From the NCBI RefSeq assembly GCF_041154675.1, contig NZ_AP031322.1, positions 1,488,001-1,552,000 of the forward strand: DNA of 64,000 nucleotides, read 5' to 3'. Made by a program: the position numbers and the translations under genes. The stretch is from Sulfurisphaera javensis. Its GTDB lineage: Archaea > Thermoproteota > Thermoprotei_A > Sulfolobales > Sulfolobaceae. The notes under the pieces were generated by a model, which had not been told where the DNA came from, made no database searches, and saw only the letters and a list, made by a program, of their open reading frames with translations. Of this stretch, positions 35,096-45,261 are shown one piece after another. Positions within the stretch are counted from its first letter, which is position 1. Every line of letters begins with the position of its first letter.

Positions 35096-36117
35096 ATTGT
35101 AATTTTTTCTTCTTTTCTAGCTCTTTCTAAAAATAGTAATATAATCATTGTAATTAAAGTTAATATTGATATACTTTTTATGCTATTACTAAAAACTATA
35201 GGTATTATTGTTCCTCCAATAGCAGCAATATTTAATGCTATTCCCGCATTTAATGGATTTGCGCCGTATCTTTGTGCTATTGTTGGGGCAATAGCATTAA
35301 TTCCAAGCCCTAAAGCTGTAAATATGAATAATGCTTCTGAAATATTGAAATAAAAGAAAAGTATTCCTGATACTATAATACCTACAAGCAGCATACTAAG
35401 AAATCTCTCAAGTTTTGCACCCAATAAATATATGGGGATTGATAAAGAATAGCTTATTATCATGTATACTAAAACATCGTCCCCAAGTTTTTCTAATACG
35501 TAAGGAGCTAAAGTCAATGCGAATGCTGGTTCAAATGCTAGGAAATAAGTTAAAATAGCTAGTAAAGGAGGAAATTGATATCTTACATTACTTGTCTTTA
35601 TGTTACTTTTATAAGTCAACGTAAATGGTAAAGTTATAAGGCCACTTATTGCTATTAATTCCCAATAATGGAGCAAGGCATAAGCTATACTTCCACCCAT
35701 CCATCCTACAGCCCAGCCACTCATCGTTAAGCTGGTAATAAATTTACTTCTTGTTAATAATGCCTCATTTATTGCTATAGATGTAGATATACCGAAGAAC
35801 ACACCTATTAAAAATCTTGAAATTAAAAGATAAATTGCATTATGAAATATTCCGTCTGTTGCTGATAGAATACCCAAAGATGAAAATGACAAATAAATTA
35901 CTATTCTAGATCCTAGAATTTTGAGCAAGTATTGATAAATTAAAGCACCAGCAATTCTTCCACTAAAAGGTATAGACGCTATTGTAAAAGCAATCCATGT
36001 AGGTAAGTTTAGTTGGTTAATTACGAATGTTGGTAAAACAAGAATGTATGTAGGCAAAGTATAGGCTAAGAAAGATTCTATTGCATTAGATTTTTGTTCC
36101 ATCATTTTTGTTGTCAT
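35092..36117 (-). CDS. MFS transporter
   Basis: About 341 residues with 10-12 membrane helices. [28 protein letters not shown] corresponds to the MFS loop 2-3 region, and [49 protein letters not shown] to helices 4-5 of sugar/metabolite carriers. The second-half motif is degenerate. I start at ATG 36117 because the upstream extension (to 36240) is a hydrophobic, unmatched stretch and an AT-rich TATA-like TTTTAATTTAAG lies 16-27 bases upstream; ATG 36105 or 36102 is also possible. The substrate is unknown. It is convergent with amt, overlapping by four bases. Confidence 0.78.
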   Translation of the reverse strand: MTTKMMEQKSNAIESFLAYTLPTYILVLPTFVINQLNLPTWIAFTIASIPFSGRIAGALIYQYLLKILGSRIVIYLSFSSLGILSATDGIFHNAIYLLISRFLIGVFFGISTSIAINEALLTRSKFITSLTMSGWAVGWMGGSIAYALLHYWELIAISGLITLPFTLTYKSNIKTSNVRYQFPPLLAILTYFLAFEPAFALTLAPYVLEKLGDDVLVYMIISYSLSIPIYLLGAKLERFLSMLLVGIIVSGILFFYFNISEALFIFTALGLGINAIAPTIAQRYGANPLNAGIALNIAAIGGTIIPIVFSNSIKSISILTLITMIILLFLERARKEEKITI

Positions 36118-36270
36118 ATTTATATCTTCCAATTTTAATTTAAGCATTTTTACATAAGTATAAGAAGTATATAATGAGAATTTAAATTTCCAAACAATGT
36201 TAATGATTATAATGATAAATTCACTGGCATAATTAAACAAGTTTATTTAATCCTATAACAATTTCACTTT

Positions 36271-37656
36271 ATGGAACTTTCACAAATACTCAAGCGATTT
36301 AATGATTTTAAATATGTTGAAACTAGGAAGCATTCTATATCAAGAACGGAGTTTTACATTATAAACGGAGAGCCTGCTGGTATTGAAAATTTAGAGATTT
36401 CTGGTTATAGTGTTAGAGCTTATAAAGAGAATGAAATGTACTTCACTTCAGCATCTAATCCAGAGGAACTTTCACCCTTATCATTTTCTGCAAAGGAGTG
36501 GGAAAAGGGGTATTCATCAGATTCAAGAACTAATGGAGAATATTCAGCTTACGAAGTGGAAAAAATAGAAAACTTATCGATACAAGATAAGCTAAATTTA
36601 CTAGCAGAAATCTCTAAAAATCTTCTTTCGCTTAAAATTAACTCTAAAATTATATCCCTTAATGCTTTTTATTCTGAGTCTGTAGAAGAGAAAGAGATAT
36701 TATTTGAAGATGGAACTGAGGTTAAAGGTAGAGTGCCTAGAATATATGTCTCTTTTTCAGTAACTTTGAAAGGCGAAAAAGCTAGTTCCACTTTTTATGA
36801 AGAGTTTGGTGGAGGTGGTGGGTTAGAATTACTTAAGTTATGGAACTTAGAGAAAACTCTTGAAGAAAAGATAAGGTCAGTTGATGAAGTATTAAATAAA
36901 GGTAAATCTCCAACCCAAGGCAAAAAAGATGTTATAATGAGTAATTTGCTTTCTGGAATCATGGCCCATGAATCTGTAGGGCATCCTTTTGAGGCAGATA
37001 GAATTTTAGGAAGAGAATCTGCACAAGCTGGTTTAAGTTATTTAGTTGGTAGAAAAATTGGAGAAAAAATTGGATCTGATGTTGTAAATTTAGTAGACGA
37101 TCCTACATTAGAAAACAGTGCAGGGTTTTACTTGATAGATGATGAAGGGATTAAAGCTAGAGAAAAATTCCTTATAAAGAATGGAGTTATAAATGAACTT
37201 TTGCAAGACCGTTTTTCAGCTTACAAATTCGGAACTTTAAGTAACGGTTCGGCAAGAGCTTCTAGGTTTGATAGGGAGCCGTTAGTTAGAATGTCAAATA
37301 CTTTCTTCTTACCTGGAAATTATACATTTGATGAACTTTTGGAAGATGTTAAAGACGGAGTTTACTTAAAATCTTATATGGAATGGAATATTGACGATTT
37401 AAGGATTGGACAAAGATATGTAGGTCTAGAGGCGTATGAGATTAAAAATGGTGAAATTGGTGAACCACTTCTTTTCCCAATAATTGAAGGAACAACTTTT
37501 GATTTTCTATCCTCAATAGATGCTGTTGACAATACTTTGAAATTCTATTATGGAACTTGTGGTAAAGGTGACCCAGATCAAGGTATTCCAGTTTGGATGG
37601 GAGGACCAAATATGAGGATAAGAAATGTATCAATAAAGGTGAGAGGAAATGAATGA
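36271..37656 (+). CDS. tldD: TldD-type metalloprotease subunit
   Basis: A 461-residue TldD family protein. The metal motif HExxxH is H233-E234 to H238 in IMAHESVGHPFEADRI, followed by the family block GFYLIDDEGIKAREKFLIKNGVINELLQDRFSAYKFG and a late YGTCGKGDPDQG strand with the third ligand region. TldD/TldE form a heterodimer in which TldD alone is catalytic and degrades unfolded or modified peptides. The bacterial pair matures microcin B17 and destroys CcdA. The next gene encodes TldE, overlapping by eight bases with its own ribosome-binding site. Upstream gap AT-rich. Confidence 0.95.
   Translation: MELSQILKRFNDFKYVETRKHSISRTEFYIINGEPAGIENLEISGYSVRAYKENEMYFTSASNPEELSPLSFSAKEWEKGYSSDSRTNGEYSAYEVEKIENLSIQDKLNLLAEISKNLLSLKINSKIISLNAFYSESVEEKEILFEDGTEVKGRVPRIYVSFSVTLKGEKASSTFYEEFGGGGGLELLKLWNLEKTLEEKIRSVDEVLNKGKSPTQGKKDVIMSNLLSGIMAHESVGHPFEADRILGRESAQAGLSYLVGRKIGEKIGSDVVNLVDDPTLENSAGFYLIDDEGIKAREKFLIKNGVINELLQDRFSAYKFGTLSNGSARASRFDREPLVRMSNTFFLPGNYTFDELLEDVKDGVYLKSYMEWNIDDLRIGQRYVGLEAYEIKNGEIGEPLLFPIIEGTTFDFLSSIDAVDNTLKFYYGTCGKGDPDQGIPVWMGGPNMRIRNVSIKVRGNE
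37638..37643 (+). promoter_or_regulatory. Shine-Dalgarno site of the TldE gene
   Basis: GGTGAG inside the end of the TldD gene precedes the ATG at 37649 by five bases, consistent with internal reinitiation in an operon. Confidence 0.65.
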
Positions 37657-38905
37657 AGATCTTCAAAAGATATTAGATAATTTAAAAGAACATGAAGAAG
37701 TCGCTGTAGGAAAATTTAGAGTAAGAAGATTGTTAATAAAATTCGTATATAGTGAGATCGTTGAAGTGCAAAGATTGATCGAAGAGAACATAGGAATATT
37801 AGTAAGGAAAGGAAGCAAGTTTGTTGTCTTATTCTTTACTGGAAAAGTCGATGTAAATAAAATTAAGGAAACTTTTAATGTTGTTAAGGAATCATCAATT
37901 TATCCCATTATTAGCGATAACGATAGGGAGATAAAATCAATTTCTTCCTCTCCATTGAAAGATGTCATAGAGAAAGGAGAAATATCTACAGTAACAAATG
38001 AGATTTATTCTTCAGAATATCCTATCTCTGGGATAATCAGCGTAAATGAGAACACTATCTCTTTAGTTACCTCTAAAGGCTTTAATGGACTAACCGTAAC
38101 TTATTCTGCTGATGGTTATGTAAGAGCATTTAACAAAAATTATAGTGGGCAATGGGCATTTTATTCTGACTCTTTATCTCCATTAAAAGAAAGTATAAAG
38201 CAAGCTAATATTTTAGCTTCTATAGATGGTGAGGTAAAAATAAGTGATGGAAAGTATAACGTTGTATTATCTCCTTTGGTTGTAGGTAATTTAATGAGTG
38301 ATTTCGCTTACTTTTCTTCAGCATTTAGTGTTTTTACTGGTTCATCCTTTTTATATAATGTAAAAGTTGGTGATAAAGTTGCTAATGAAAAAGTCAGCAT
38401 TTATGATGTCCCAAGAAAGTTAAATGCTAGGGAATTTGATGACGAGGCAACCTTTACATATGATAAGCCAATTGTAGAAAATGGAGAGTTTAAGACATTA
38501 CTTTACAATAACGAAATGGCTAAAATGATGAATGCTAAAACTACTGGCAATGCTGGAATTATAAATCCAGTATCTTTTGGAATTGAAGTTAAGAACGGCG
38601 ATATATCTTTTGAATCATTACTATCTGGTAATGTTATCTTCATAAATAACAATTGGTATACTAGGTACCAGAATTACTTAGAGGGAGCATTTTCTACAGT
38701 ATGTAGGGATGCTGTTATTGTATATAAAGATGGTAAACCAATAGGAAACGCTGGCAGAATAAGAATTTCCGATTATTTACCTAGGATTCTGAAAAATGTG
38801 GAAGAGGTATCTAAAGAGAGCTTTTCAGTAAAATGGTGGGATTCTCCTTTACCAACAATTGCTCCCTATATCTTTGTTAAAGATGTTAATATAACTAAGG
38901 CATGA
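37649..38905 (+). CDS. pmbA: TldE/PmbA-type partner subunit
   Basis: A 418-residue protein homologous in fold to TldD but lacking the HExxxH motif, as is normal for TldE/PmbA. Recognisable family segments are the SPLVVGNLMSDFAYFSSAFSVFTGSSF region, KLNAREFDDEATFTYDKPIVENGEFKTLLYNNEMAKMMNAKTTGNAG, and the end WWDSPLPTIAPYIFVKDVNI. It forms the inactive half of the TldD/E protease chamber and shapes substrate entry. The eight-base overlap with tldD ensures matched expression. Confidence 0.94.
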   Translation: MNEDLQKILDNLKEHEEVAVGKFRVRRLLIKFVYSEIVEVQRLIEENIGILVRKGSKFVVLFFTGKVDVNKIKETFNVVKESSIYPIISDNDREIKSISSSPLKDVIEKGEISTVTNEIYSSEYPISGIISVNENTISLVTSKGFNGLTVTYSADGYVRAFNKNYSGQWAFYSDSLSPLKESIKQANILASIDGEVKISDGKYNVVLSPLVVGNLMSDFAYFSSAFSVFTGSSFLYNVKVGDKVANEKVSIYDVPRKLNAREFDDEATFTYDKPIVENGEFKTLLYNNEMAKMMNAKTTGNAGIINPVSFGIEVKNGDISFESLLSGNVIFINNNWYTRYQNYLEGAFSTVCRDAVIVYKDGKPIGNAGRIRISDYLPRILKNVEEVSKESFSVKWWDSPLPTIAPYIFVKDVNITKA

Positions 38906-38942
38906 GTTATATTGTATTTTTTTAATTATTCATATCCGAAAT

Positions 38943-38954
38943 ACTTATTAAATT
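38943..38954 (+). promoter_or_regulatory. TATA-like box of the DHA2-type transporter gene
   Basis: ACTTATTAAATT is centred about 25 bases before ATG 38973, favouring this start over TTG 38955. Confidence 0.5.
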
Positions 38955-38972
38955 TTGCTGAGAGACTATTTT

Positions 38973-40382
38973 ATGGATAAAAGGAATCTAGTTCTATCAA
39001 TTGTAGTCCTTGGAACTATGATGGCTGCTGTCGATAGCACAATAGTTATATTAGCTTTGCCAGTTATTGTGCAAGATTTACACACTGATTTCTTTACAGC
39101 TATCTGGATAATAATTCTTTACATCTTCGTTGTTCTTGTGTTAACTACTCAATTAGGTAGACTAGGAGATAGAGTTGGGAGAGATAAAGTGTATAACTGG
39201 GGATTTGTTGTTTTCACAATTGGTTCGGCATTATGTGGTGCTTCTCCTTCAATAGGATCATTAATAGCATTTAGAGGTTTACAGTCTTTAGGAGGAGCCA
39301 TGATGCAGTCTACTGGTGGAGCAGTAATTGCAGATACTTTTCCACCAAATCAAAGGGGTAAAGCTTATGGTTATACTTCAATTGGTTGGAATGTTGGTGC
39401 AATATTGGGAATAATTTTGGGAGGTATAATAACAACGTTCATCGGCTGGAGATATATATTTTACATTAATGTACCTATCGGAATTATAGCATCAATACTT
39501 AGTTTTAGATACATAAAATCCACACAAACCATAAAGCAACAGTTTGATATAGTAGGTACAATATTACTAACAATATCGCTTTCTCTTATAAGTTATGGTG
39601 CAGCGGATATAGCTGGAGAAGGATTAGTACTGAAGAACGAGATATTAATAATTTTAGGTCTAATAGTATTTGTTAGTTTTATATTTAGTGAGAGAAAAGC
39701 CAAAAATCCAATTATTGACTTTACAATATTTCAAAATAGAGTTTTAACATATTCGTTATTTGCATCATTCTTTCAAAGTCTAGGTTATTTGTCAGTTGCA
39801 TTTATTATAATAATGTATCTTCAAGGAGTTAGAGGATTAAGTCCATTTGAAGCATCATTATTGTTAGTTCCAGGTTATGTAATAGCTAGTATGATAGCCC
39901 CTTTTACTGGAAGACTTTCAGATAAAATAGGTGCAAGAATACCAGCTACTTTAGGAATGGCTTTTATGCTTTTAGCAATCTTTGTTTACATAACTATTGC
40001 TACTGGAGTAAACACACCATTAGTTAATATAATAATAGCAAGTGTAATAGGAGGAATCGGTTCATCTTTATTTTATCCAGCTAACAATAGTGCAATTATG
40101 GCAAATGCAAGAAAAGGAATTTATGGGGGAGTTTCTGGGTTACAAAGGACATTAGCTAATATGGGCTTACTTTTAAGTTATGTTATAGCTATAGCTATAT
40201 CTTCCTTAACTGTTCCAAGATATGTAGCATTTGAAGTCTTTTTAGGTACTTATAATGGTAAAATACCCGCTCAGTTTATTTCTGGTATCCATTCTGCTCT
40301 TTTACTGGGATCATTTATATTAGCAATAGGTTTAGTGCTTTCAGCGTTAAGAGGAAAAGAAGTAAGGAGTGAAGTTAGCTAA
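38973..40382 (+). CDS. MFS drug exporter, DHA2 (14-TM, EmrB/QacA) family
   Basis: About 469 residues and 14 membrane helices. Helix 1 has [16 protein letters not shown] (the D-x-TIVNVALP-like DHA2 signature). Loop 2-3 is [16 protein letters not shown], and motif C in helix 5 is [33 protein letters not shown], typical of 14-TM drug:H+ antiporters. It probably exports toxic organic compounds in exchange for protons. It is monocistronic, following the TldE gene with a separate promoter. No regulator gene lies beside it. Specific substrate unknown. Confidence 0.9.
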   Translation: MDKRNLVLSIVVLGTMMAAVDSTIVILALPVIVQDLHTDFFTAIWIIILYIFVVLVLTTQLGRLGDRVGRDKVYNWGFVVFTIGSALCGASPSIGSLIAFRGLQSLGGAMMQSTGGAVIADTFPPNQRGKAYGYTSIGWNVGAILGIILGGIITTFIGWRYIFYINVPIGIIASILSFRYIKSTQTIKQQFDIVGTILLTISLSLISYGAADIAGEGLVLKNEILIILGLIVFVSFIFSERKAKNPIIDFTIFQNRVLTYSLFASFFQSLGYLSVAFIIIMYLQGVRGLSPFEASLLLVPGYVIASMIAPFTGRLSDKIGARIPATLGMAFMLLAIFVYITIATGVNTPLVNIIIASVIGGIGSSLFYPANNSAIMANARKGIYGGVSGLQRTLANMGLLLSYVIAIAISSLTVPRYVAFEVFLGTYNGKIPAQFISGIHSALLLGSFILAIGLVLSALRGKEVRSEVS

Positions 40383-40387
40383 TCTTC

Positions 40388-41365
40388 TTACCCATTTCTA
40401 AACATATAAGTCTTTACCTTATCTCCCTCAAGAACTAGATAAAGAGAGTGAAGAATACCTTCACTATATTCACTTCCAGGGTTAAATACCATTGTTCTTC
40501 CTATCTTATCAAATCCTCTCGATTCATGGATATGGCCATGAAGACCTACTAAAGGTTGAAACTCCTCAATTATTTTTCTCACACTAACTGATCCTACATG
40601 AGTAAATACTATTTCTCCTCCTTTTACAACTGGTTTAAGGTTTTCATCCAATAACGGTGCATTATCTAAATGGGTATTGTATGGAGGTGCATGAAGGTTA
40701 TAAATAGCCTTACTTTGATCTTGAACCTTACTGGCTATTTCTCTTAAATTCTTATATAAGGTATCTTCGTCTTGTTCTCTAGGAGTATGCCATGGTGTTG
40801 GATTAACATAACCATAAGATATCATTTCATGATCACCTATTATAATAATTTCTCCTTCTGCCTTATGCATAATATTGCTTTCAGCAATAACGTCAAATAA
40901 AAATTCTGGGTCATCGTTTCCTAAATTTACATATATTGGTACTTTATAATCTTTCAATTTCTCTTCAGCTATTTTTATCCATCCTCTAACTACATCACTC
41001 ATAGCTTGCCTAAACTTCTCATCAACTTTCTTTTTATCGTTTTGCATTTCTTCAAATTCTTTAGGGTCAACAATCACATAGTAATTTCCGTGATTTCTAA
41101 TATCTTCAATAACCTTTTGTAATCCTTCTCGTCCAAACTCCTGATTTTCCAGCCTATATCTTCCATTTCCTAAGTCAACTATTGCATAAAGTGCTTTTCC
41201 AGCTAAATCTCCTCCTATTATGAAAGCGTCTACCTTAAATTGTAATCCAGCGTTTAAGAATTTCCTAAAAACTATATCAGAACCGTGTAAGTCACTCGTG
41301 TATAGTATTTTTATCATTTGTTTCTTATCAACTTGAGGTTCTGATTTTCTTCTAAATAGCCCCAC
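40388..41365 (-). CDS. Calcineurin-like metallophosphoesterase
   Basis: A 325-residue protein with the metallophosphoesterase ladder: D-x-H in [17 protein letters not shown], a GNDD variant of GNHD in [10 protein letters not shown], a histidine in [12 protein letters not shown], and GHIH in [11 protein letters not shown]. The two-metal site can hydrolyse phosphomonoesters or diesters. Substitution of the usual His after GN by Asp is shared by some archaeal members. It follows the GDPD gene by 22 bases on the same strand, which suggests that both act on phosphodiester metabolism, perhaps lipid-derived. An N-terminal tail with KRKSEP-like basic sequence precedes the domain. Confidence 0.87.
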   Translation of the reverse strand: MGLFRRKSEPQVDKKQMIKILYTSDLHGSDIVFRKFLNAGLQFKVDAFIIGGDLAGKALYAIVDLGNGRYRLENQEFGREGLQKVIEDIRNHGNYYVIVDPKEFEEMQNDKKKVDEKFRQAMSDVVRGWIKIAEEKLKDYKVPIYVNLGNDDPEFLFDVIAESNIMHKAEGEIIIIGDHEMISYGYVNPTPWHTPREQDEDTLYKNLREIASKVQDQSKAIYNLHAPPYNTHLDNAPLLDENLKPVVKGGEIVFTHVGSVSVRKIIEEFQPLVGLHGHIHESRGFDKIGRTMVFNPGSEYSEGILHSLYLVLEGDKVKTYMFRNG

Positions 41366-41387
41366 TGGTTAAACTTTATTTCTGTGT

Positions 41388-42077
41388 TTAAATAGTTAAT
41401 CCCTTCTTATTCACCATCTTCAGTTGTCTCATAATATCTGGTTTGTCAGTCGCAACTGCATCTACGTTATAGTAAACCATTTTTTCTAAGATACTAACAT
41501 CATTTACCACCCAAGGTATCACGAAGAATTTATTTCTCTTTAATTCATTAGCATGAACTCTATTTAATAAGTTGTATCTAGGTAACATAGCGTAAGCTTT
41601 CAAACTTTTTGCTAACTGAATTGGATAAGGCGATGAAGAGTAAATTAAACCTATCTTTTTACCTCCATATTCTAGGACTTTCTTTAAAGAATCGTAATTG
41701 AAAGAAATGAAAATAACTGAATCAAGAAGATTAAAACTTTTCACCTCATTTACTATTTGGTCCTCATATCCAGCCTCTTTTATCTCTAATAAGAAAAGTT
41801 TTGCCTTAATCTCACTTAAAACTTCTGAGAGTAATGGTATTTTTTCTCCTTGGGAATCTAACTTTTTTAACTCCTCAAGTGTCATTTCACTAACTTTTCC
41901 TTTACCATTTGTTGTCCTATCTACTGTTTCATCATGAATAACTACAATCTTTCCATCTTTACTTCTTCTTAGGTCCATTTCTACTCCTTCACATCCCATT
42001 TCTATTGCTTTTTTGAATGCTTTTATTGTATTTTCTGGTTCATACGCTGAGGCTCCTCTATGACCAATACAAATCAT
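41388..42077 (-). CDS. Glycerophosphodiester phosphodiesterase
   Basis: A 229-residue GDPD enzyme: a barrel start with IGHRGASAYEPENTIKAFKKAIEMGCEGVEMDLRRSKDGKIVVIHDETVDRTTNGKG. It includes the catalytic HR, the EN pair, the ExD metal site and the second catalytic His of VIHDETVDRT. It hydrolyses glycerophosphodiesters (phospholipid head-group products) to glycerol phosphate and an alcohol. There is no signal peptide, so it is intracellular. It is first of a two-gene run with the metallophosphoesterase, and divergent from the gene at 42125 with only about 47 bases between. Confidence 0.95.
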   Translation of the reverse strand: MICIGHRGASAYEPENTIKAFKKAIEMGCEGVEMDLRRSKDGKIVVIHDETVDRTTNGKGKVSEMTLEELKKLDSQGEKIPLLSEVLSEIKAKLFLLEIKEAGYEDQIVNEVKSFNLLDSVIFISFNYDSLKKVLEYGGKKIGLIYSSSPYPIQLAKSLKAYAMLPRYNLLNRVHANELKRNKFFVIPWVVNDVSILEKMVYYNVDAVATDKPDIMRQLKMVNKKGLTI

Positions 42078-42124
42078 AATGAAAAGTAATAAAGTTAAAA
42101 TTTAATCTCTTCTCCCATTATTCT

Positions 42125-43012
42125 ATGGACAAAAAGTTACTGAAATTTCTTTCCACTACTGAGGGAACTTTGAGTATAATAAAGAAAGCACCTCCTTCAG
42201 ATGATAAATTTCGAAAATTAATAAAGAAAGTAATTCTTGATGAAGCTAAGTTGCTAAAGAATGTTCTTTTAGGGGAAGATATGATAAAAGCCATGAAATT
42301 TGGATATAAAAATGCGGTTCTAGGCTTTCTCCATTCAGCTGAAGAAAATAATAGATTTTTAATAGAGAGGGCCTCTCTTTCAACCTTCATAACTCATACT
42401 ACTGATGCTTATTATAATGCATTAAAAAACATGGATTGGCATAAACTAGTTGATGAAGGTTTTATTATAAGATCTGGCGGTGAAGCTTTAACGAAAATTA
42501 GGAAATATTCTGGATTGAGAGAAGTAAATGGCATTACTATATTTTTAGCTGGAAGACCAGTGTGTGAAAAACACTTAAAATGGGAAGATTATTCAATGTC
42601 AATTCATGAAATCTTTTCAGAGTTAGGAATGAAGAAAGTAAAAAAGGATATAAAATGCAAATATTGTAAAAATGATGCAAAATATTTTACTTTAGCAATG
42701 CCTAAAGCTAGTGCATTAATAGCTTTAGCTTGCGAAACAGTTAACAAAAAATCAAACAGATTGTTAAAAATTTACGCAAATCTTTCGAGGATTCTTCATC
42801 CTTACGGTTTTACAGATATCGAAAAAGACGTTGTTTTCACCATATGGGCTAGAGACTTATTAATGATCCTTTCAGAAATCAATGAGCTTCTTTTCCCTTG
42901 CAACTTCAAAAAGGGAAGAGGAAGCAGTAACAACAGGAAGTCTGCCCTCCAATTCCTTAAGGATTGGAAGAGTAGAAAGAATAGTACAGGCAATATAGAT
43001 AGCATCAGCTGA
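42125..43012 (+). CDS. Protein of unknown function with CxxC site and long antisense overlap
   Basis: A 295-residue, mostly helical soluble protein. A possible zinc site combines RPVCEKHL (about 148-153) with IKCKYCKND (about 177-183). Other notable stretches are [40 protein letters not shown] and [17 protein letters not shown]. The last about 45 codons lie antisense to the conserved C-terminus of the racemase-fold gene and are basic and low-complexity ([12 protein letters not shown]), so the natural protein may end near residue 250. Family unrecognised. Divergent from the GDPD gene. Confidence 0.6.
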   Translation: MDKKLLKFLSTTEGTLSIIKKAPPSDDKFRKLIKKVILDEAKLLKNVLLGEDMIKAMKFGYKNAVLGFLHSAEENNRFLIERASLSTFITHTTDAYYNALKNMDWHKLVDEGFIIRSGGEALTKIRKYSGLREVNGITIFLAGRPVCEKHLKWEDYSMSIHEIFSELGMKKVKKDIKCKYCKNDAKYFTLAMPKASALIALACETVNKKSNRLLKIYANLSRILHPYGFTDIEKDVVFTIWARDLLMILSEINELLFPCNFKKGRGSSNNRKSALQFLKDWKSRKNSTGNIDSIS

Positions 43013-43504
43013 GGATTGATGAGCTATTTTACTTGCCTCAATTAATAATTCGTGGGGAGTTGAAGCAATAGCCTCTCCCCCAGTTCTTCCTAAACTTATA
43101 GAACCAACAATATCAAATCCCCAATCCCTTAACCATTTAATTTCATATTCATGTCTTCTTTGATTATAAGGTGTTATTACATAAAGTTTCTTTGCATTTA
43201 ACTCTCTAAGTCTAGTTATTATAGTTTCTGTTGCAATTAAAACAGGTTTTGAAAAGAACTTCTTCATTCTCTCCATTCCAGGCCTATAAAATACTCCATA
43301 GGACCTAGCGTAAAATATAACATCTCCTTGTTCTATTTGTTTCTTTATTTTTTCAAGCTCTTTAAACATCCTATCAAGTTCATCCTTTCTTATCCCATGC
43401 CCTGGGTAATATTTCATTGTAAAAACTCTGAATTTCCCTGGGTAAAGCTCATTAACGTCCCTTGGAAGAGTAGGATTCTCCTCTGATACTATTAAGGAAA
43501 TCAT
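42872..43504 (-). CDS. Asp/Glu racemase-fold protein (second paralogue)
   Basis: A 210-residue paralogue of the protein at 30245-30916: [17 protein letters not shown] corresponds to motif one, with R67 in place of the catalytic cysteine. [28 protein letters not shown] corresponds to the central strand and linker, and C173 in YIACTILST is the second-motif cysteine. Single-cysteine chemistry (decarboxylase- or hydratase-like) is more likely than racemisation. It is the last gene of a minus-strand run behind a FlK-type thioesterase and an alpha/beta hydrolase, which points to CoA-thioester or small-acid metabolism. Confidence 0.78.
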   Translation of the reverse strand: MISLIVSEENPTLPRDVNELYPGKFRVFTMKYYPGHGIRKDELDRMFKELEKIKKQIEQGDVIFYARSYGVFYRPGMERMKKFFSKPVLIATETIITRLRELNAKKLYVITPYNQRRHEYEIKWLRDWGFDIVGSISLGRTGGEAIASTPHELLIEASKIAHQSSADAIYIACTILSTLPILKELEGRLPVVTASSSLFEVAREKKLIDF

Positions 43505-43520
43505 AAAAGGAAAAAGAAAT

Positions 43521-44099
43521 CTAACTCTTTAATCTCTTTCTTATCCAATTTTCAATAATTTCCCATATTTTTGAGTACTGCTGGCCTAAGGGAGTGTGCT
43601 TCATTCCAGGAATTATATGAAGCTCACAATTTCCACCGTGCTTTTTTATTTCCTCACACATTACAATAGAATGCTCTTTTAAGACAATTTCATCATTTTC
43701 TCCATGAATTAAAAGAACGTCCTTAAGTTTATCAGCATATTTTAATGGAGCATAATCAAACTCATATTCTGGTAGTTTACTAATGTCTTGATATATTCTA
43801 TTTTGTACAGTCCCTGGAGGAAATTTAGATAAATATTCTCTTTGTTTTCTTCTATCAGAAGGTGCAGATACAGCAATTACACAAGTACCTTTTAATGCAC
43901 CAGCTATTAATGCAATAGTGCCTCCTCTTGAATGACCAGCTATGCAATCAAAATCGTATTGCAAAGCCTTTTCTATTCCTTCCTTAACTTCAATTTCAAA
44001 TTCTGGTACAATAACTTCTCCAAATGATCTTAAAGGCTTAGCTAACCATTCTACTTTTTCTGGTGAAGATCCTTTACCATGAAGAACTAAGCTTTTCAT
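43521..44099 (-). CDS. Alpha/beta hydrolase (dienelactone/YdeN-like)
   Basis: A 192-residue serine hydrolase. It begins [15 protein letters not shown] (oxyanion-hole HG), has the nucleophile elbow [11 protein letters not shown] at about residues 57-67, an acid in [12 protein letters not shown], and a histidine in [11 protein letters not shown]. The small size fits serine hydrolases such as YdeN or RBBP9-like enzymes. It probably hydrolyses an ester or thioester of a small metabolite. Its start codon shares one base with the thioesterase stop (TAATG), and the racemase-fold gene follows after 16 bases, so the three genes form one transcript. Confidence 0.85.
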   Translation of the reverse strand: MKSLVLHGKGSSPEKVEWLAKPLRSFGEVIVPEFEIEVKEGIEKALQYDFDCIAGHSRGGTIALIAGALKGTCVIAVSAPSDRRKQREYLSKFPPGTVQNRIYQDISKLPEYEFDYAPLKYADKLKDVLLIHGENDEIVLKEHSIVMCEEIKKHGGNCELHIIPGMKHTPLGQQYSKIWEIIENWIRKRLKS

Positions 44100-44470
44100 T
44101 ATTCAACCCTCTTCATGAATTCAGACTCATCAACAATAACTCTTTCATGTATTCCTTCTCCAATCTTTTTATCTTTATAATAAGCCTCGACCTTGAACTT
44201 AAGTCTCTTTCCGTTAACTTCTATTAATGTTGACTTCACTTTAACTTCTGAACCTATTGGAGCTGGGGCTAAATGTTTAACGTCTACATGATAACCTACA
44301 GTAGTTTTTCCTTTTTCTAAATATCTTTGAACTAAAGTAAATGACACATCTTCCATGAAGGCAATCATCATTGGAGTTGATAAAACGTTTACAGCACCAC
44401 TGGAAACTGCTGAAGCAGAATGTTCTGGCTTTACTATGAAAGTTTTTTCTAAGGATTCTCCGACTTTCAC
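44099..44470 (-). CDS. Hotdog-fold thioesterase, FlK type
   Basis: A 123-residue hotdog protein. T32, E40 and H66 ([11 protein letters not shown] and VKHLAPAP) have exactly the spacing of the T42/E50/H76 triad that I recall for fluoroacetyl-CoA thioesterase FlK. The rest ([56 protein letters not shown]) fits the family. It presumably cleaves a small acyl-CoA. Real fluoroacetate resistance is unlikely; most FlK-like archaeal members have unknown acyl substrates. It heads the run with the alpha/beta hydrolase and racemase-fold genes. Confidence 0.88.
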   Translation of the reverse strand: MKVGESLEKTFIVKPEHSASAVSSGAVNVLSTPMMIAFMEDVSFTLVQRYLEKGKTTVGYHVDVKHLAPAPIGSEVKVKSTLIEVNGKRLKFKVEAYYKDKKIGEGIHERVIVDESEFMKRVE

Positions 44471-44535
44471 AGTAGATATTAAAAATTAAAGTATAATGAG
44501 TTTTACTAAAACGTTTGGCATTCTTTAAGCAAATT

Positions 44536-44545
44536 GTATTTAAAT
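44536..44545 (+). promoter_or_regulatory. TATA box of the DUF3834-like gene
   Basis: TATTTAAATA is centred 26 bases before ATG 44566, pointing to that leaderless start rather than ATG 44551. Confidence 0.55.
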
Positions 44546-44565
44546 AGTTAATGAGAATATATTTT

Positions 44566-45261
44566 ATGCTTGTAACAGCACCCTTTGCTGGACCAGTATC
44601 TTTTCCTCTTTTAGTTGCAAAAGTATTCGGAAAGACTGATTTTGAGTTAAAGAATAGTTGTGAGACAAATGAAATAGGAGACGTTGTTTTAGATTCAGTA
44701 ACTAACGTTGCAAAGTTAAGGTTAAAAGGTTACAAAATTGTTGCTGGAGTTTATGTTAGAATGTATTCTCTATTAGGAAATAAAAACTCTGAAGTAATTT
44801 ATACAATAAGGCAAGGAACTTTAGCTGATTATAATTCTAGGCTTTATGCGAAACTCACTAACAAAAAAGAAGTTGTAAATACTTCTCCAGAAGAAGCTGT
44901 AAGAAAAGCAAAAAACGAAGGAAAATTAGCTTTGGTTGGAATAGAAGTAGAATTAGGTGAAATTTTTGAAGATGAAATGAAAAAGATGAATTATCTAGTT
45001 CCACAGTGTGTAATTTACTCTAAAGTTAACGCAAGTAATGTTCTTAAAGCATATGAAGAAGGAATAAAAATTATGAGAGATAAACCAGAGGAATCAGCAA
45101 TGATAATATCTTCAGCAAGTAAATATTATTCTTTAGAAGTTATGAGAAGAATAATAAATATTTACAATCATCAATTAACTACTAATAAAGATGATTTAAA
45201 GAGAAGTCTAGAACTATACAGCCTAGTCAAACCGGAAGTGAAAGAGCTTGAAATTAACTAA
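44566..45261 (+). CDS. Solute-binding-like protein, DUF3834 type
   Basis: About 231 residues with the alpha/beta layout of type-2 periplasmic binding proteins (LVTAPFAGPVSFPLLVAKVFGKTDFELK, later EEAVRKAKNEGKLALVGIEVEL and KAYEEGIKIMRDKPEESAMIISSASKYYSLEVMRRI). It has no signal peptide, so it is intracellular. I recall this Sulfolobales family as DUF3834, suggested to resemble solute-binding proteins; NMT1-like intracellular sensors are another comparison. The gene overlaps the MBL hydrolase gene by 14 bases, so the two are cotranscribed and probably functionally linked. Ligand unknown. Confidence 0.6.
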   Translation: MLVTAPFAGPVSFPLLVAKVFGKTDFELKNSCETNEIGDVVLDSVTNVAKLRLKGYKIVAGVYVRMYSLLGNKNSEVIYTIRQGTLADYNSRLYAKLTNKKEVVNTSPEEAVRKAKNEGKLALVGIEVELGEIFEDEMKKMNYLVPQCVIYSKVNASNVLKAYEEGIKIMRDKPEESAMIISSASKYYSLEVMRRIINIYNHQLTTNKDDLKRSLELYSLVKPEVKELEIN

